64,000 nucleotides of DNA from Coralloluteibacterium stylophorae (GCF_018122625.2 NZ_JAGQFT020000005.1:1-64000); one strand, 5' to 3'; shown: positions 29,192-39,388, numbered from the stretch's first letter. A program made the numbers and translations. The notes: a model not told the origin generated them from the letters alone.

Positions 29192-29225
29192 GGGCCCCGC
29201 CTCCCACACGGGGCGGGGCCCTTCC
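29192..29225 (+). terminator. terminator of fliC
   Basis: A perfect ten-pair GC stem (29192-29201 with 29212-29221) with a ten-base loop lies 36 bases after the fliC stop. Only a short T/C run (TTCCC) follows, so termination may be partial and leave some read-through into fliD, for which I find no separate promoter. Confidence 0.65.
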
Positions 29226-29290
29226 CATGACCCAGGTGCCGCGACGGCACCCGGCAACGCGGGCCGGACCGACCGCCAGGAGCGCAGCGC

Positions 29291-30646
29291 ATGGCCATCA
29301 GCAGCGGCACCGGCATCGCCACCGGTCTGGACTACAGCACGCTGATCCCCTCGCTCGTGGCCGGCGAACGCGCACCCGCGGCCAACCGCATCACCCGTCT
29401 CCAGTCGCAGACCAACACCACGCTGAGCGCGCTCGGCACGGTGACCTCGGCCTTCGACAAGCTCAACACCGCGCTCGAGAAGCTCACCGCCGCCAACGCC
29501 CTGGATACGCGCAGCGTCAGCGTCGCGAAGGGCAGCGGCGACAAGGACATCGTGTCCGCCAGCGTCGCCAACGGCGCGACCGTGGGCTCCTACTCCGTCG
29601 ACGTGCAGCAGCTGGCAAGCGCGCACAAGCTCGCCTCCGCGGGCGTCGACGCGGAAGCCGCCCTGGGTGGCGGCACCTTCACCCTGGCCGTCGGCGACAA
29701 GAGCGTCGAGGTCACCCTGGATGCCGCCGCCAGCACGCCCGCAGAGCTGCGCGACAGGATCAACGAGGCCGCTGGCGAGCTCGGCGTCACCGCAAGCCTG
29801 GTGACCGCCGACGACGGCGTGCACCTGGTGCTGACCTCGGGCAAGGCCGGCGCCGAGAACGCGATCAGCGTGACCGCCGATACCGGCAACACGGCCCTGG
29901 ATGCGGTGTTCTCCGGCATGACCGAGAAGGCGCCCGCGCGCGACTCGATCGTCGTCGTCGACGGGCTGACCAGGACCTCGCCGAGCAACTCGGTGGCCGA
30001 TCTCATTCCCGGTGCCACGCTCGAACTCAAGGCGGTCGGGACCACCGAGGTCAACGTCACCGCCAATACCTCCGGCGCCACCAGCCTGATGCAGAGCTTC
30101 GTGACTGCCTACAACGCCGCGGTCACCGCGATCGGCAGCACGACCAAGTACAACGCCGAGACGCAGACCGCCGCGGCACTGACCGGCGACGCGCAGATGC
30201 GCGGCGCGGCCAGCCAGCTGCGAACGGTTCTGAGCGAGGCGCTCGGCAACGCCGCGGCGATGGGTCTGGACAGCAAGACCCTGGGCGTCAGCACCAATCT
30301 CGACGGCACCATCAAGTTCGACTCGGCCGCATTCACCAAGGCCATGGCCGACTCGCCCGCCGCCGTGCAGAACATGCTCACCGGCGACGACGGCCTCGCG
30401 ACCGGCCTCACCAAGGTCCTGGAGGGCTACGTCGGCGACGACGGCGCCTTCAAGCTCCGCACCGACGGGCTCAAGGACCAGCTCAAGGGCTACGACAAGC
30501 AGCTCACCGATCTCGACACGCGCATGGAGGCCGTGCAGGCCCGCTACGAGGCGCAGTTCACTGCGCTCGAGACGCTGGTCGGAACCATGAGCAGCACCAG
30601 CAGCTATCTCGCCCAGCAGCTCGCGCTGCTGGCTTCGTCTTCCTGA
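29291..30646 (+). CDS. fliD: filament cap protein FliD (HAP2)
   Basis: A 451-residue filament cap. The N-terminal GTGIATGLDYSTLIPSLVAG and the coiled-coil C-terminus (GLKDQLKGYDKQLTDLDTRM, EAVQARYEAQFTALETLVGT) are characteristic, and the middle holds the beta-rich FliD domains. It helps flagellin fold at the tip. No sigma-28 or sigma-54 site is seen in the 135 bases upstream. fliS follows almost directly, and the small genes after it run in the same direction without gaps, suggesting one transcript. Confidence 0.95.
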   Translation: MAISSGTGIATGLDYSTLIPSLVAGERAPAANRITRLQSQTNTTLSALGTVTSAFDKLNTALEKLTAANALDTRSVSVAKGSGDKDIVSASVANGATVGSYSVDVQQLASAHKLASAGVDAEAALGGGTFTLAVGDKSVEVTLDAAASTPAELRDRINEAAGELGVTASLVTADDGVHLVLTSGKAGAENAISVTADTGNTALDAVFSGMTEKAPARDSIVVVDGLTRTSPSNSVADLIPGATLELKAVGTTEVNVTANTSGATSLMQSFVTAYNAAVTAIGSTTKYNAETQTAAALTGDAQMRGAASQLRTVLSEALGNAAAMGLDSKTLGVSTNLDGTIKFDSAAFTKAMADSPAAVQNMLTGDDGLATGLTKVLEGYVGDDGAFKLRTDGLKDQLKGYDKQLTDLDTRMEAVQARYEAQFTALETLVGTMSSTSSYLAQQLALLASSS

Positions 30647-30660
30647 TGCACGGACATCCC

Positions 30661-31065
30661 ATGTACGCCAACGCCGCCGCGCAGTACCGCCAGACCGGCG
30701 TCTCCAGCAAGGTGCTGGAGGCCGATCCCCACCAGCTCATCGCCCTGCTGCTCGCCGGCGCGCGCGAGCGCATCCAGCGCGCCGAGGCCCTGATCGCGCG
30801 CGGCGACACCGCCCGCAAGGCGCAGGCGATCAGCGAGACCGCCAACATCATCGCCGGCCTGGCCGGCAGCCTCGACCACGCGCGCGGCGGCGAGATCGCC
30901 GCCGGCCTGCAGAGTCTCTACGACTACATGCAGCAGCGCCTGCTGGAGGCCAACGTCGGGAACGACGCGGGCAAGCTGCGCGAGGTCGGCGGCCTGCTGG
31001 CCGACATCGAGAACGCCTGGGCCGCGATTCCCGACAACCTCGCCACCGCGCGGACCGGCACATGA
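30661..31065 (+). CDS. fliS: flagellin chaperone FliS
   Basis: A 134-residue helical chaperone that keeps flagellin unfolded in the cytoplasm. The start MYANAAAQYRQTGV, with the Tyr-x3-Gln pattern, and the core DPHQLIALLLAGARERIQRA and GEIAAGLQSLYDYMQQRLLE are typical. An in-frame ATG at 30646, overlapping the fliD stop as TGATG, would add five residues and may be used for coupling; I kept 30661 because FliS proteins usually begin MYA. The end overlaps the next gene by four bases. Confidence 0.92.
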   Translation: MYANAAAQYRQTGVSSKVLEADPHQLIALLLAGARERIQRAEALIARGDTARKAQAISETANIIAGLAGSLDHARGGEIAAGLQSLYDYMQQRLLEANVGNDAGKLREVGGLLADIENAWAAIPDNLATARTGT

Positions 31066-31361
31066 GCGCGCCCGAGATCGCCGCCGACCTGCACCCGGCG
31101 CACCACCGCCTCGAGGCGCTGCGCGCGGCGGTGGAGGCCGGCGACTACGCCGAGGCCGGCGCCTGCATGCAGGCCTACGACCGCTGCCTGCGCGAGGCGG
31201 TCATCGCCGGCGAACTCGACCGCGAGCAGATCGAGACCCTGCTCGAGGCCCAGCGCGGCATCCTCAAACGCTTCGTCGCGATGCGCGACAAGGCCGCCGA
31301 CGACCTGCGCGGCCTGCGCCAGGGCGGGCGCGCGGCGCGCGCCTACCTGCAGGCGGGCTGA
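31062..31361 (+). CDS. FliT-like small helical protein
   Basis: A 99-residue protein without signal or membrane segments, almost entirely helical by composition (HHRLEALRAAVEAGDYAEAG, GILKRFVAMRDKAADDLRGL). It overlaps the fliS stop by four bases. FliT, the FliD chaperone and FlhDC/FliI-binding protein, sits at this position in many species and has the same size, and the late helix plus Gly/Ala tail fits, but FliT is too variable for a firm call from sequence alone. A general flagellar chaperone role is likely. Confidence 0.55.
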   Translation: MSAPEIAADLHPAHHRLEALRAAVEAGDYAEAGACMQAYDRCLREAVIAGELDREQIETLLEAQRGILKRFVAMRDKAADDLRGLRQGGRAARAYLQAG

Positions 31362-31365
31362 TGCC

Positions 31366-31740
31366 ATGGCCGCCGCGCCCGCGCCGCCGCAATGCGACGA
31401 GGGTGCGGAGCGGCGGCGCCTGGTCGGCGTGCTGCTCGCCGGCGTCGGCGAACGCCTGCGCCTGGTCGTGCGCTGCCTCGACAACGCGGACCTCGCCCGT
31501 GCGCGCGGCGTGCTGCGCGTCGCGCGCGACCTGCTCGACGGGGTGCGCCTGAGCCTGCTCGACGCCGAGCCGGGCTTCGCCAGCGGCGTCGACGCGCTGC
31601 ACCGGCGCTTCGGCGATCCGGCGCAGTTCGATGCGCTCACGCCGTCCGAGCTGCGCGCGCTGGCCACGACGCTCGGTGCCGGCATCGATGCGCTGGTCGT
31701 ACGATGCTCCGCTCCCGCGCAGATGGATCCGGTGGCATGA
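31366..31740 (+). CDS. FliS-like paralogue of unknown role
   Basis: A 124-residue helical protein directly downstream of the FliT-like gene. Compared by eye with FliS in the same operon, its core follows the same pattern: RRLVGVLLAGVGERLRL against HQLIALLLAGARERIQRA, then a hydrophobic helix ending in SLLD (FliS: GSLDH), then A-x-G-(I/V/L)-x2-L (FliS: AAGLQSL; here ASGVDAL), and a last helix LRALATTLGAGIDAL (FliS: LREVGGLLADIENAW). The Tyr-rich start of FliS is missing. It may be a duplicated and diverged chaperone. The stop overlaps the next gene. Confidence 0.5.
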   Translation: MAAAPAPPQCDEGAERRRLVGVLLAGVGERLRLVVRCLDNADLARARGVLRVARDLLDGVRLSLLDAEPGFASGVDALHRRFGDPAQFDALTPSELRALATTLGAGIDALVVRCSAPAQMDPVA

Positions 31741-32303
31741 CCCCAAGCGAAGCCGAACGCCGGCTGTTCGACGAGGCCGTCGCCTGCGACGACCGCCTCG
31801 CCTTCGACTTCACCCTCCTGCCGCTGGACGCGCGCGCCGCCGGGCGCGCCTGCGACCGCACCGAACACCTGCTGCGCGGTCTGGCCGCGGCCGAGGACGC
31901 ACGCCGCGAGGACCCGGACGACAGCATTCCCGAGCCGGCACTGGCGCGGCTGGAGGCCAAGCTCGATCTCCTGATCGGCCTGGTCGGGGCCCTCGCCGCG
32001 CGCGACGCCGGGCTGCCGCCCGCGGTCGATCTGCGCTGGTCGCGGCACGGCCTGCGCGTGCAGGCGGAGATCGAGGGCGAACCCGGCGCCACCGGCCTGG
32101 TCCGGATCCAGGCCGCGCACTGGCTGCCGCAGCTGCTGGAACTGCCGGCGCGGATCCTCGCGCGCGGCACGCACGCGGACGGCGCGGCCGTGTGGCTGCA
32201 GATCGAGGCGGGAGCGGCGCTGGATACCGCCCTGGAGCGGCACCTGTTCCGCCTGCACCGGCGCGCCGTCGCCGAGGCGCGGCGCCAGGCCGCGGGTGGC
32301 TGA
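31737..32303 (+). CDS. PilZ-like protein of the flagellar cluster
   Basis: A 188-residue cytoplasmic protein. The first half is helical (EAVACDDRLAFDFTLLPLDA and a Leu-heptad stretch near LARLEAKLDLLIGLVGALAA), and the second half is beta-rich (PPAVDLRWSRHGLRVQAEIE, AVWLQIEAGAALDTALERHL), as in PilZ-domain proteins found at this place in xanthomonads. I do not see the RxxxR and D/NxSxxG residues that bind cyclic di-GMP, so it may be an atypical, non-binding PilZ with a coiled-coil. I chose ATG 31737, which overlaps the previous stop as ATGA; longer frames upstream are shadows. Confidence 0.6.
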   Translation: MTPSEAERRLFDEAVACDDRLAFDFTLLPLDARAAGRACDRTEHLLRGLAAAEDARREDPDDSIPEPALARLEAKLDLLIGLVGALAARDAGLPPAVDLRWSRHGLRVQAEIEGEPGATGLVRIQAAHWLPQLLELPARILARGTHADGAAVWLQIEAGAALDTALERHLFRLHRRAVAEARRQAAGG

Positions 32304-32366
32304 TGCTTGGCCGCGCGATCCCCGCCGGCTAAGGTTGCGGCGCGTGAAGCAGTAGCGGAGGTCCGA

Positions 32367-32999
32367 GTGCGCGTTCTGGTCGTGGACGACCATACCCTGG
32401 TGCGTGCCGGCATCCGCCGCCTGCTGGAGAGCTTCAGCGGCGTCGAGGTCGTGGGCGAGGGCGCGTCCGCCGAGGACGCGCTGGCGCTGACCGCAGCGCG
32501 TCAGCCCGACCTGGTCCTGCTCGACCTGTCCATGCCCGGCCGCAGCGGACTCGACGTCCTCGGCGACCTGCGTCTGCGCCACCCCGGCGTGGCGGTGGTG
32601 ATCATGTCCATGCACGACGACGCCAACCGCGTGCGCGAGGCGCTGGACCGCGGCGCCGCCGGCTTCGTGGTCAAGGAGGCGGCGGTGGCCGAACTCGAGG
32701 TCGCGCTGCGCGCCGCCATGGCCGGGCAGACCTACCTCAGCCCGCAGATCGCCTCGCAGATGGTGGGCTCGCTCCTCGGGCGCGAGCGCAGGACCGGCGT
32801 TGCGGCGCTCTCGCCGCGGCAGCGCGACATCCTCGGCCGCATCGGCCGCGGCCAGACCACCAAGCAGATCGCCGCCGACCTCGAACTCAGCGTCAAGACG
32901 GTGGAAACCCACCGCGCACGCATGATGGAAACCCTCGGCGTGCGCCGCGCCAACGACCTGTTGCGCTTCGCGGTCGGTTACCAGCAGTCGCTGGACTGA
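32367..32999 (+). CDS. NarL/LuxR-family response regulator
   Basis: A 210-residue regulator with a receiver domain (1-120; VRVLVVDDHTLVRAG, phosphoacceptor D53 in LVLLDLSMPG) and a LuxR-type helix-turn-helix (about 145-205; LSPRQRDILGRIGRGQTTKQ, SVKTVETHRARMMETL). It should bind DNA when phosphorylated. GTG 32367 is the start, with AGCGGAGG five bases upstream; this outranks the longer frame from 32307. Its kinase is not adjacent; the PAS kinase at 11918-13099 is one candidate in the window. No sigma-54 or sigma-28 site is seen. Confidence 0.88.
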   Translation: MRVLVVDDHTLVRAGIRRLLESFSGVEVVGEGASAEDALALTAARQPDLVLLDLSMPGRSGLDVLGDLRLRHPGVAVVIMSMHDDANRVREALDRGAAGFVVKEAAVAELEVALRAAMAGQTYLSPQIASQMVGSLLGRERRTGVAALSPRQRDILGRIGRGQTTKQIAADLELSVKTVETHRARMMETLGVRRANDLLRFAVGYQQSLD

Positions 33000-33020
33000 C
33001 GCCCGCCGCGGCACGCGCCC

Positions 33021-33121
33021 GTAGGAGCGGCTTCAGCCGCGACCGCTCCTGTGTGGAGGGGCTTCAGCCCCGACCGGAGGGACATCGCTGCACGACGGGT
33101 CGCGTCTGAAGCCGCTCCTAC
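33021..33121. repeat. REP palindromes between the LuxR regulator and rpoN
   Basis: A GTAG-headed REP at 33021-33043, a second of the GGGGCTTCAGCCCC type near 33057-33074, and an inverted copy at 33099-33121. The rest of the 392-base gap (33122-33391) contains no gene or sigma-54/sigma-28 site that I can support; a promoter for rpoN must lie there. Confidence 0.8.
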
Positions 33122-33391
33122 AGTGGACGCGCCATGCAGCCGTCGCCGCCCGGGGCGCTGCCGAGGGGCGCGCGACGCGGACACAAGCAAGCGCCGTGCC
33201 GGAATCCCGGCGCAGCCCGGGCCGTGTGGGGGACGCCCCGACAGTGGGGTAGGGAACGTCCTGTCTCCGATGGGGCGGCTTCCGATAACCGCGCCGGCGC
33301 CTTCACGGGAGGATGACGTCCATCCCCGGAGCACGCCATTTCGAAGGCAAGTTCCGGGCCGCGAACGCTCCTCGACCCGGAAGCCACGACC

Positions 33392-34798
33392 ATGAAGGCA
33401 GTCGCCAAGACCCAGCTCGGCCAGTCCCTGCACCTGACCCCGCAGCTGCTGCAGTCGATCCGCCTGCTCCAGCTCAACGGCATGGAGCTGGAGATGGAAC
33501 TGGCCCGCGTGCTCGAGGCGAACCCGCTGCTGGAGCGCGAGGACGAGGCCGCCGAGGCCGAGGACGGCGCCGCGACCGGGCAGGCCGCCGAGGAAGCGGC
33601 CGCCTGGGACGAACTGCCCGAGACCGCCTTCGAGCGCGTGCGCAGCGGCGGCGACCTGCACGGCGACACCGACGCCCTGGCCGGCATCGCCGCGCCGGAA
33701 TCCGGCGACATCCGCCAGCGCATCCTCGCCGCCGCGCGCCTGGAGCTCGGTGTCGAGGACCTTGCGATCCTGGCGTGGCTGCTCGACCGCATCGACGACA
33801 GCGGCTACCTGGAAGCGCCGGCCGCCGAGGTCGCCGCCGACGGCGCCGCCCGGTTCGACGTCGCCGCCGCACGCATCGAAGCCCTGCGCCAGCGCCTGCT
33901 CACAGGCGATCCCTGCGGCTTCGGTGCCGAGTCGCTGGCCGAATGCCTGCGCGCCCAGCTCGACGATCTCGCCGGCAGCGTGCCGGGCCGCCCGCTGGCG
34001 CGCCGCATCGTGGCCGAGGCGCTGGATCTCCTCGCCGCCCACGACGAGGCCGCCATCGCCCGCCGTCTCGGCGTCGAGGCGGCCGACGCGGCCGAGGCGA
34101 TCCGCCTGGTGCTCTGCCTGGAGCCGCGCCCCGGTGCCGAACTGCCGGCCGATCCGCGCTTCTACGTGGTGCCGGACGTGATCGTGCGCCGCGTCGACGG
34201 CCGCCTGCAGACCCTGCTCAACCCGCAGACCGCGCCGAAGGTGCGCGTGGATGCGCAGATGGAGGCGCTGCTGGCCACGGCCGGCGACGACGCCGGCAGC
34301 CAGAAGATGAAGGAGCTGCTCGCCGAGGGGCGCGGCTTCGCCCGCGGCCTGTCGATGCGCTACGACACCCTGCTGCGCGCGACCCGCGCCATCGTCGCCC
34401 GCCAGCAGGCCTTCTTCGCGGAGGGCGAGGCCGCGCTCGCGCCGCTGACGCTCAAGGAGATCGCCGAGGACATCGGGATGCACGAGTCGACCATCTCGCG
34501 CATCACCTCGGGCAAGTACATGCAGACCCCGCGCGGCACCATCGAGCTGAAGAAGATGTTCTGCGTGAAGCTCGACGGCGCCGCCGTCTCCGGCGCCGCG
34601 GTGCGGGCCATGGTCGGCCGCCTCATCGCCGGCGAACGCGCCGACGCGCCGCTGGCCGACGAGACCATCGCCGCCCTGCTCGAGCGCGAGGGGGTCTCGA
34701 TCGCGCGCCGCACCGTCGCCAAGTACCGCGAGCAGCTCGGGCTGGCACCGGCGCGCCTGCGCAAGAGCCAGGCCGGCCGCGGGCGTCGCGCCGCCTGA
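33392..34798 (+). CDS. rpoN: RNA polymerase sigma-54 factor RpoN
   Basis: A 468-residue sigma-54. Region I (activator-interacting: LGQSLHLTPQLLQSIRLLQL) is followed by an acidic region II (about 48-70), the core-binding domain and the DNA-binding domain, with an HTH at LTLKEIAEDIGMHESTISRI and the RpoN box ARRTVAKYRE at 438-447. It reads -24/-12 promoters, of which ten lie upstream of flagellar genes in this window. Its place next to fleQ suggests it is the flagellar copy; xanthomonads often have two rpoN genes. Confidence 0.95.
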   Translation: MKAVAKTQLGQSLHLTPQLLQSIRLLQLNGMELEMELARVLEANPLLEREDEAAEAEDGAATGQAAEEAAAWDELPETAFERVRSGGDLHGDTDALAGIAAPESGDIRQRILAAARLELGVEDLAILAWLLDRIDDSGYLEAPAAEVAADGAARFDVAAARIEALRQRLLTGDPCGFGAESLAECLRAQLDDLAGSVPGRPLARRIVAEALDLLAAHDEAAIARRLGVEAADAAEAIRLVLCLEPRPGAELPADPRFYVVPDVIVRRVDGRLQTLLNPQTAPKVRVDAQMEALLATAGDDAGSQKMKELLAEGRGFARGLSMRYDTLLRATRAIVARQQAFFAEGEAALAPLTLKEIAEDIGMHESTISRITSGKYMQTPRGTIELKKMFCVKLDGAAVSGAAVRAMVGRLIAGERADAPLADETIAALLEREGVSIARRTVAKYREQLGLAPARLRKSQAGRGRRAA

Positions 34799-34954
34799 GG
34801 GCGGCGGCAGCCGGCTTCGGGACGATCGGCAGGGCGGACAAGCACGGCACGCGCACATACACTGGCGTTAGGGTTCGTGAAACCGGACCGAGCCGTCTCC
34901 GAGCGCTCCGCGCGGAGGCCGTCCAACCGAAGCACCGCCGGAGTCGATTCATCC

Positions 34955-35337
34955 ATGGGACGCATCCGCATCCGAATCCTCCTGGTCGACGACCATGAGG
35001 GCTTCATCAACGCCGCGATGCGGCACCTGCGCAACGTGGACTGGATCGAGGTGGTCGGTCGCGCCGGCAACGGCCTGGAAGCGATCGAGCAGTCCGAGAA
35101 GCTCCGCCCCGACGCGATCCTGATGGACCTGGCCATGCCCGAGATGGGCGGGCTGCAGGCCACGCGCCTGATCAAGGCGCAGGACGATCCGCCCTTCATC
35201 GCCATCGCCAGCCACTTCGACGACGCCGAGCACCGCGAGCACGCCCAGCGCGCCGGCGCCGACGCCTTCGTCAGCAAGCTCAACTACATGCAGGACGTGA
35301 TGCCGCTGCTCGAACGCATCGCCGGAGGCGAGGCGTC

Positions 35338-35341
<4 letters not shown>
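34955..35341 (+). CDS. single-domain response regulator
   Basis: A 128-residue stand-alone receiver. The acidic pair is D12-D13 ([10 protein letters not shown]), the phosphoacceptor is D58 ([13 protein letters not shown]) and the Lys near 109 is present (DAFVSKLN). There is no output domain. The ATG at 34955 is preferred because the frame upstream (from 34877) is Arg/Ser-rich and unlike receivers. It overlaps fleQ by four bases (ATGA), so it is probably made together with FleQ and might act on it or on motility directly. Confidence 0.85.
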
Positions 35342-36726
<1,385 letters not shown>

Positions 36727-36740
36727 TTGCTGGTGACGCG

Positions 36741-37309
36741 GGTGGGATGAAGCGGTAACCGGGAATCGGGAATCGGGAATCGGGACCTGGAGGGTGTCGC
36801 CTCCGTGGACCCCGTAGGAGCGGCTTCAGCCGCGACCGGGCAGGCGAAGCGGGCAAGGAGCACGACGCGCCTTCGCGCGACCAATGCCACGCGCCCTTGT
36901 GGGAGGGGCTTCAGCCCCGACAGCGGGCTCGACGGGAGCGGAGCGCCGGTCGCGGCTGGAGCCGCTCCTGCACAGGCGCAGCCGATCCAGGGCCGCGACC
37001 GCGCCGCGCGTCGGGGCTGAAGCCCCTCCCACAGAGGCCAGGGCCGGCGCGGGTCGCGTCGGCATTCCGGCGCCTGCGCCCGGTAGGAGCGGCTTCGGCC
37101 CCGACCGGATGGGTGGAACAGGCGCGGGACCGGATGCGCCGTGGCGGTCGAGCGTACGCGTGCCCCTGTGGGAGGGGCTTCAGCCCCGACAGCCGGGTCC
37201 AACGGGTTCGGGGTCGTGGCTGAAGCCGCTCCTACGGGGCACAGGCCGCGGGTCCCGACGACCTCCAGGTCCCGATTCCCAAGTCCCGATTCCCGCCCCA
37301 CCCCCTCCC
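36741..37309. repeat. composite inverted repeat between fleQ and fliE
   Basis: The G-rich left arm (GATGAAGCGGTAACC then GGGAATC copies ending GGGACCTGGAGG, 36746-36793) and C-rich right arm (CCTCCAGGTCCCGATTCCC and further copies, 37262-37300) are inverted copies. Between them lie about seven REP palindromes from 36814 to 37235, alternating GTAGGAGCGGCTTCAGCC and GTGGGAGGGGCTTCAGCC types in both orientations. The right arm ends about ten bases before the fliE sigma-54 site. No gene is present in this 650-base gap. Confidence 0.85.
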
Positions 37310-37325
37310 CGGCACACCTCTTGCA
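37310..37325 (+). promoter_or_regulatory. sigma-54 promoter of fliE operon
   Basis: CGGCACACCTCTTGCA: GG at 37311-37312 and GC at 37323-37324 with ten bases between. The GTG of fliE is 52 bases downstream. Confidence 0.9.
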
Positions 37326-37376
37326 CCATCCGTCGCGACCCAGCCCCGTGCGTCATCGGGGCGACGGAGAACCGAC

Positions 37377-37730
37377 GTGAGCGACATCAACGCCATCCTG
37401 TCCCAGATCCGGGGCTACCAGAGCCAGCTGCAGACGCCGGTCGCGCGGCCGGTGGCCGATGCCGAGGGCGTGCGCGGCGCGGATGCGATCGGCGGCGCGG
37501 CGAAGACGCCCGGGTTCTCCGAGACCCTGAGTTCCATGGTCAAGGGCGTGAGCAACGCCCAGGCCGAGTCCGGCGCGCTGCAGCGCGCCTTCGAACTGGG
37601 CGATCCGCGAGCCGACCTGGCCCGCGTGATGGTGGCCCAGCAGCAGGCGTCGGTGGCGTTCAAGGCGACGGTCGAGGTCCGCAACCGCCTCGTCCAGGCC
37701 TACCAGGACGTCATGAACATGCCGGTGTGA
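37377..37730 (+). CDS. fliE: MS-ring/rod junction protein FliE
   Basis: A 117-residue protein linking the MS ring to the rod. The C-terminal half is conserved (FSETLSSMVKGVSNAQAESG, DPRADLARVMVAQQQASVAF, TVEVRNRLVQAYQDVMNMPV), and the N-terminal part is variable. It starts at GTG 37377 with GGAGA six bases upstream. fliF follows after 11 bases. It is the first gene of fliEFGHIJK. Confidence 0.95.
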   Translation: MSDINAILSQIRGYQSQLQTPVARPVADAEGVRGADAIGGAAKTPGFSETLSSMVKGVSNAQAESGALQRAFELGDPRADLARVMVAQQQASVAFKATVEVRNRLVQAYQDVMNMPV

Positions 37731-37741
37731 GCGAGTCCTAG

Positions 37742-39388
37742 ATGAGCATGATCCAGCTTCCCAGGGGCGAGGCCGCGGCCGAGGCCGGCAAGCGCCTGAT
37801 GACCATGAGCGCGGCCCCGGCCATGCGCCAGGCCGGGCGGGCGCTGATCGTGGCCGCGGCGATCGCCGTCGGCCTGATGGTGTTCTTCTGGTCGCAGAAG
37901 CCGGACCTGGTGCCGCTCTACGCCGGCCTCGACGCCAAGGCGACCGCGGAGGCGACCGACCTGCTGCGCGCCGCCGAGATCCCGTTCGAGATGGACCCGG
38001 TCTCCGGCACCATCTCCGTCGCTCGCGACAAGCTCTTCGACGCCCGCCTCAAGCTCGCCGGCGCCGGCCTCGCCGACGGCGGCCAGCCCGGCTTCGAGAT
38101 GATCGAGAAGGATCCGGGCTTCGGCGTCAGCCAGTTCGTCGAGACCGCGCGCTACCAGCGCGCGCTGGAGACCGAGCTGGCCCGCACCATCTCCTCGCTG
38201 CGCCCGGTGCGCGACGCCCGCGTGCACCTGGCGATCCCGCGCCCGAGCGCCTTCACCCGCCAGCGCGAGCCGGCCAGCGCCTCGGTCGTGCTGGAGCTGC
38301 AGGGCGGGGCCATGCTCGAGCGCAACCAGGTCGAGGCGATCGTGCGCCTGGTCGCCTCCAGCATCCCCGACCTCGGCCGCGACCGCGTCACCGTCGTCGA
38401 CCAGGCCGGCCAGCTCCTGTCGGAGACGGCCACCAACCCGGACGCCGCGCGCTCGGCGATGCAGTTCGAGCAGGTGCGCCGCGCCGAGCAGAGCTACCAG
38501 CAGCGCATCCAGGACCTGCTCTCGCCGATGACCGGCCATGGCCGCGTCAGCACCCAGGTCGCGGTGGACATGGACTTCTCCGAGAGCGAGGAGGCGCGCG
38601 AGGTCTACAACGACGACCCGGCCAAGCTGCGCTCGGAGCAGACCAGCGAGAGCATGACCACCGAGGGCGGCACCGAGGGCGTGCCCGGCGCCGCGAGCAA
38701 CGACCCGGCGCAGATGGCGACGGCCGATCCCGACGCCGCCAATCCGCCGACGCAGACCTCGCGCAGCGCGACCCGCAACTACGAGCTCGACCGCACCCTG
38801 AGCCACACCCGCCAGCCCGGCGGCCGCATCAACCGCGTCACCGCGGCGGTGCTGGTCGACAACGTCCCCCGCACCGATGCCGAGGGCAACACCACGCTCG
38901 AGCCGCTGTCCGCCGAGGACCTGGCGCGGATGGAGAGCCTGGTCAAGGAAGCGATCGGCTTCAGCGCCGAGCGCGGCGACTCGGTGTCGGTGGTCAATTC
39001 CGCCTTCGTACGCACCGCCGACGATCCGGCGTTCGAGGAGCCGCCGTTCTGGCAGAACCCGATGCTCCTCAACATCGCCAAGCCGCTGCTCGGCGCGATC
39101 GCGGTGCTGGCACTGCTGTTCGGCGTGCTGCGCCCGGCGCTGAAGCAGCTGGTCAATCCGGCCCCGCAGGCGGCCGCGAAGCAGAAGGAGGCGCCCGAGG
39201 TCGCGGTGGTCGAGGAACGCTTCGACGAGGATGGCCCGGAACTTGCACCCGCTCTTGCGACCGCCGGCGCCGCCGCGCTGCCGCACGACCCGCACCAAAG
39301 TGCGCTGCAGCAGGCCCGCGAGGCGGTCAATGCCGACGCCCGGCGCGTCGCCCAGGTGGTCAAGACCTGGGTGAACGCCGAGACCTGA
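37742..39388 (+). CDS. fliF: MS-ring protein FliF
   Basis: A 548-residue inner membrane ring protein, the base of the motor. Two membrane segments frame the periplasmic domains: one at about 33-51 (ALIVAAAIAVGLMVFFW) and one near 440-462 (LLGAIAVLALLFGVL). The YscJ-like ring-building motif region is present (SGTISVARDKLFDARLKLA). The C-terminal tail (RRVAQVVKTWVN) binds FliG. ATG codons at 37742 and 37748 are both possible starts. It sits between fliE and fliG. Confidence 0.96.
   Translation: MSMIQLPRGEAAAEAGKRLMTMSAAPAMRQAGRALIVAAAIAVGLMVFFWSQKPDLVPLYAGLDAKATAEATDLLRAAEIPFEMDPVSGTISVARDKLFDARLKLAGAGLADGGQPGFEMIEKDPGFGVSQFVETARYQRALETELARTISSLRPVRDARVHLAIPRPSAFTRQREPASASVVLELQGGAMLERNQVEAIVRLVASSIPDLGRDRVTVVDQAGQLLSETATNPDAARSAMQFEQVRRAEQSYQQRIQDLLSPMTGHGRVSTQVAVDMDFSESEEAREVYNDDPAKLRSEQTSESMTTEGGTEGVPGAASNDPAQMATADPDAANPPTQTSRSATRNYELDRTLSHTRQPGGRINRVTAAVLVDNVPRTDAEGNTTLEPLSAEDLARMESLVKEAIGFSAERGDSVSVVNSAFVRTADDPAFEEPPFWQNPMLLNIAKPLLGAIAVLALLFGVLRPALKQLVNPAPQAAAKQKEAPEVAVVEERFDEDGPELAPALATAGAAALPHDPHQSALQQAREAVNADARRVAQVVKTWVNAET

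Noticed and set aside
29236-29262. Sigma-54-like GGCAC before fliD
   Set aside because: The GC of the -12 element is 11 rather than 10 bases from the GG, which sigma-54 does not tolerate well.
26510-29824. An 1104-codon open frame opposite flgL, fliC and fliD
   Set aside because: Antisense to three clear flagellar genes; composition is typical of antisense GC-rich shadow frames and no domain is recognisable.
32331-32357. Sigma-28-like site before the LuxR-type regulator (TAAGGTTG-N11-GCAGTAGC)
   Set aside because: The -10 half matches poorly and overlaps the ribosome binding site region; left out.
33270-33292. TTCCGATAA before rpoN as a sigma-28 -10 box
   Set aside because: No acceptable -35 box 11 bases upstream.
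33122-33391. Cyclic-di-GMP riboswitch before rpoN
   Set aside because: I looked for the conserved GEMM core and did not find it; only scattered GC-rich stems.
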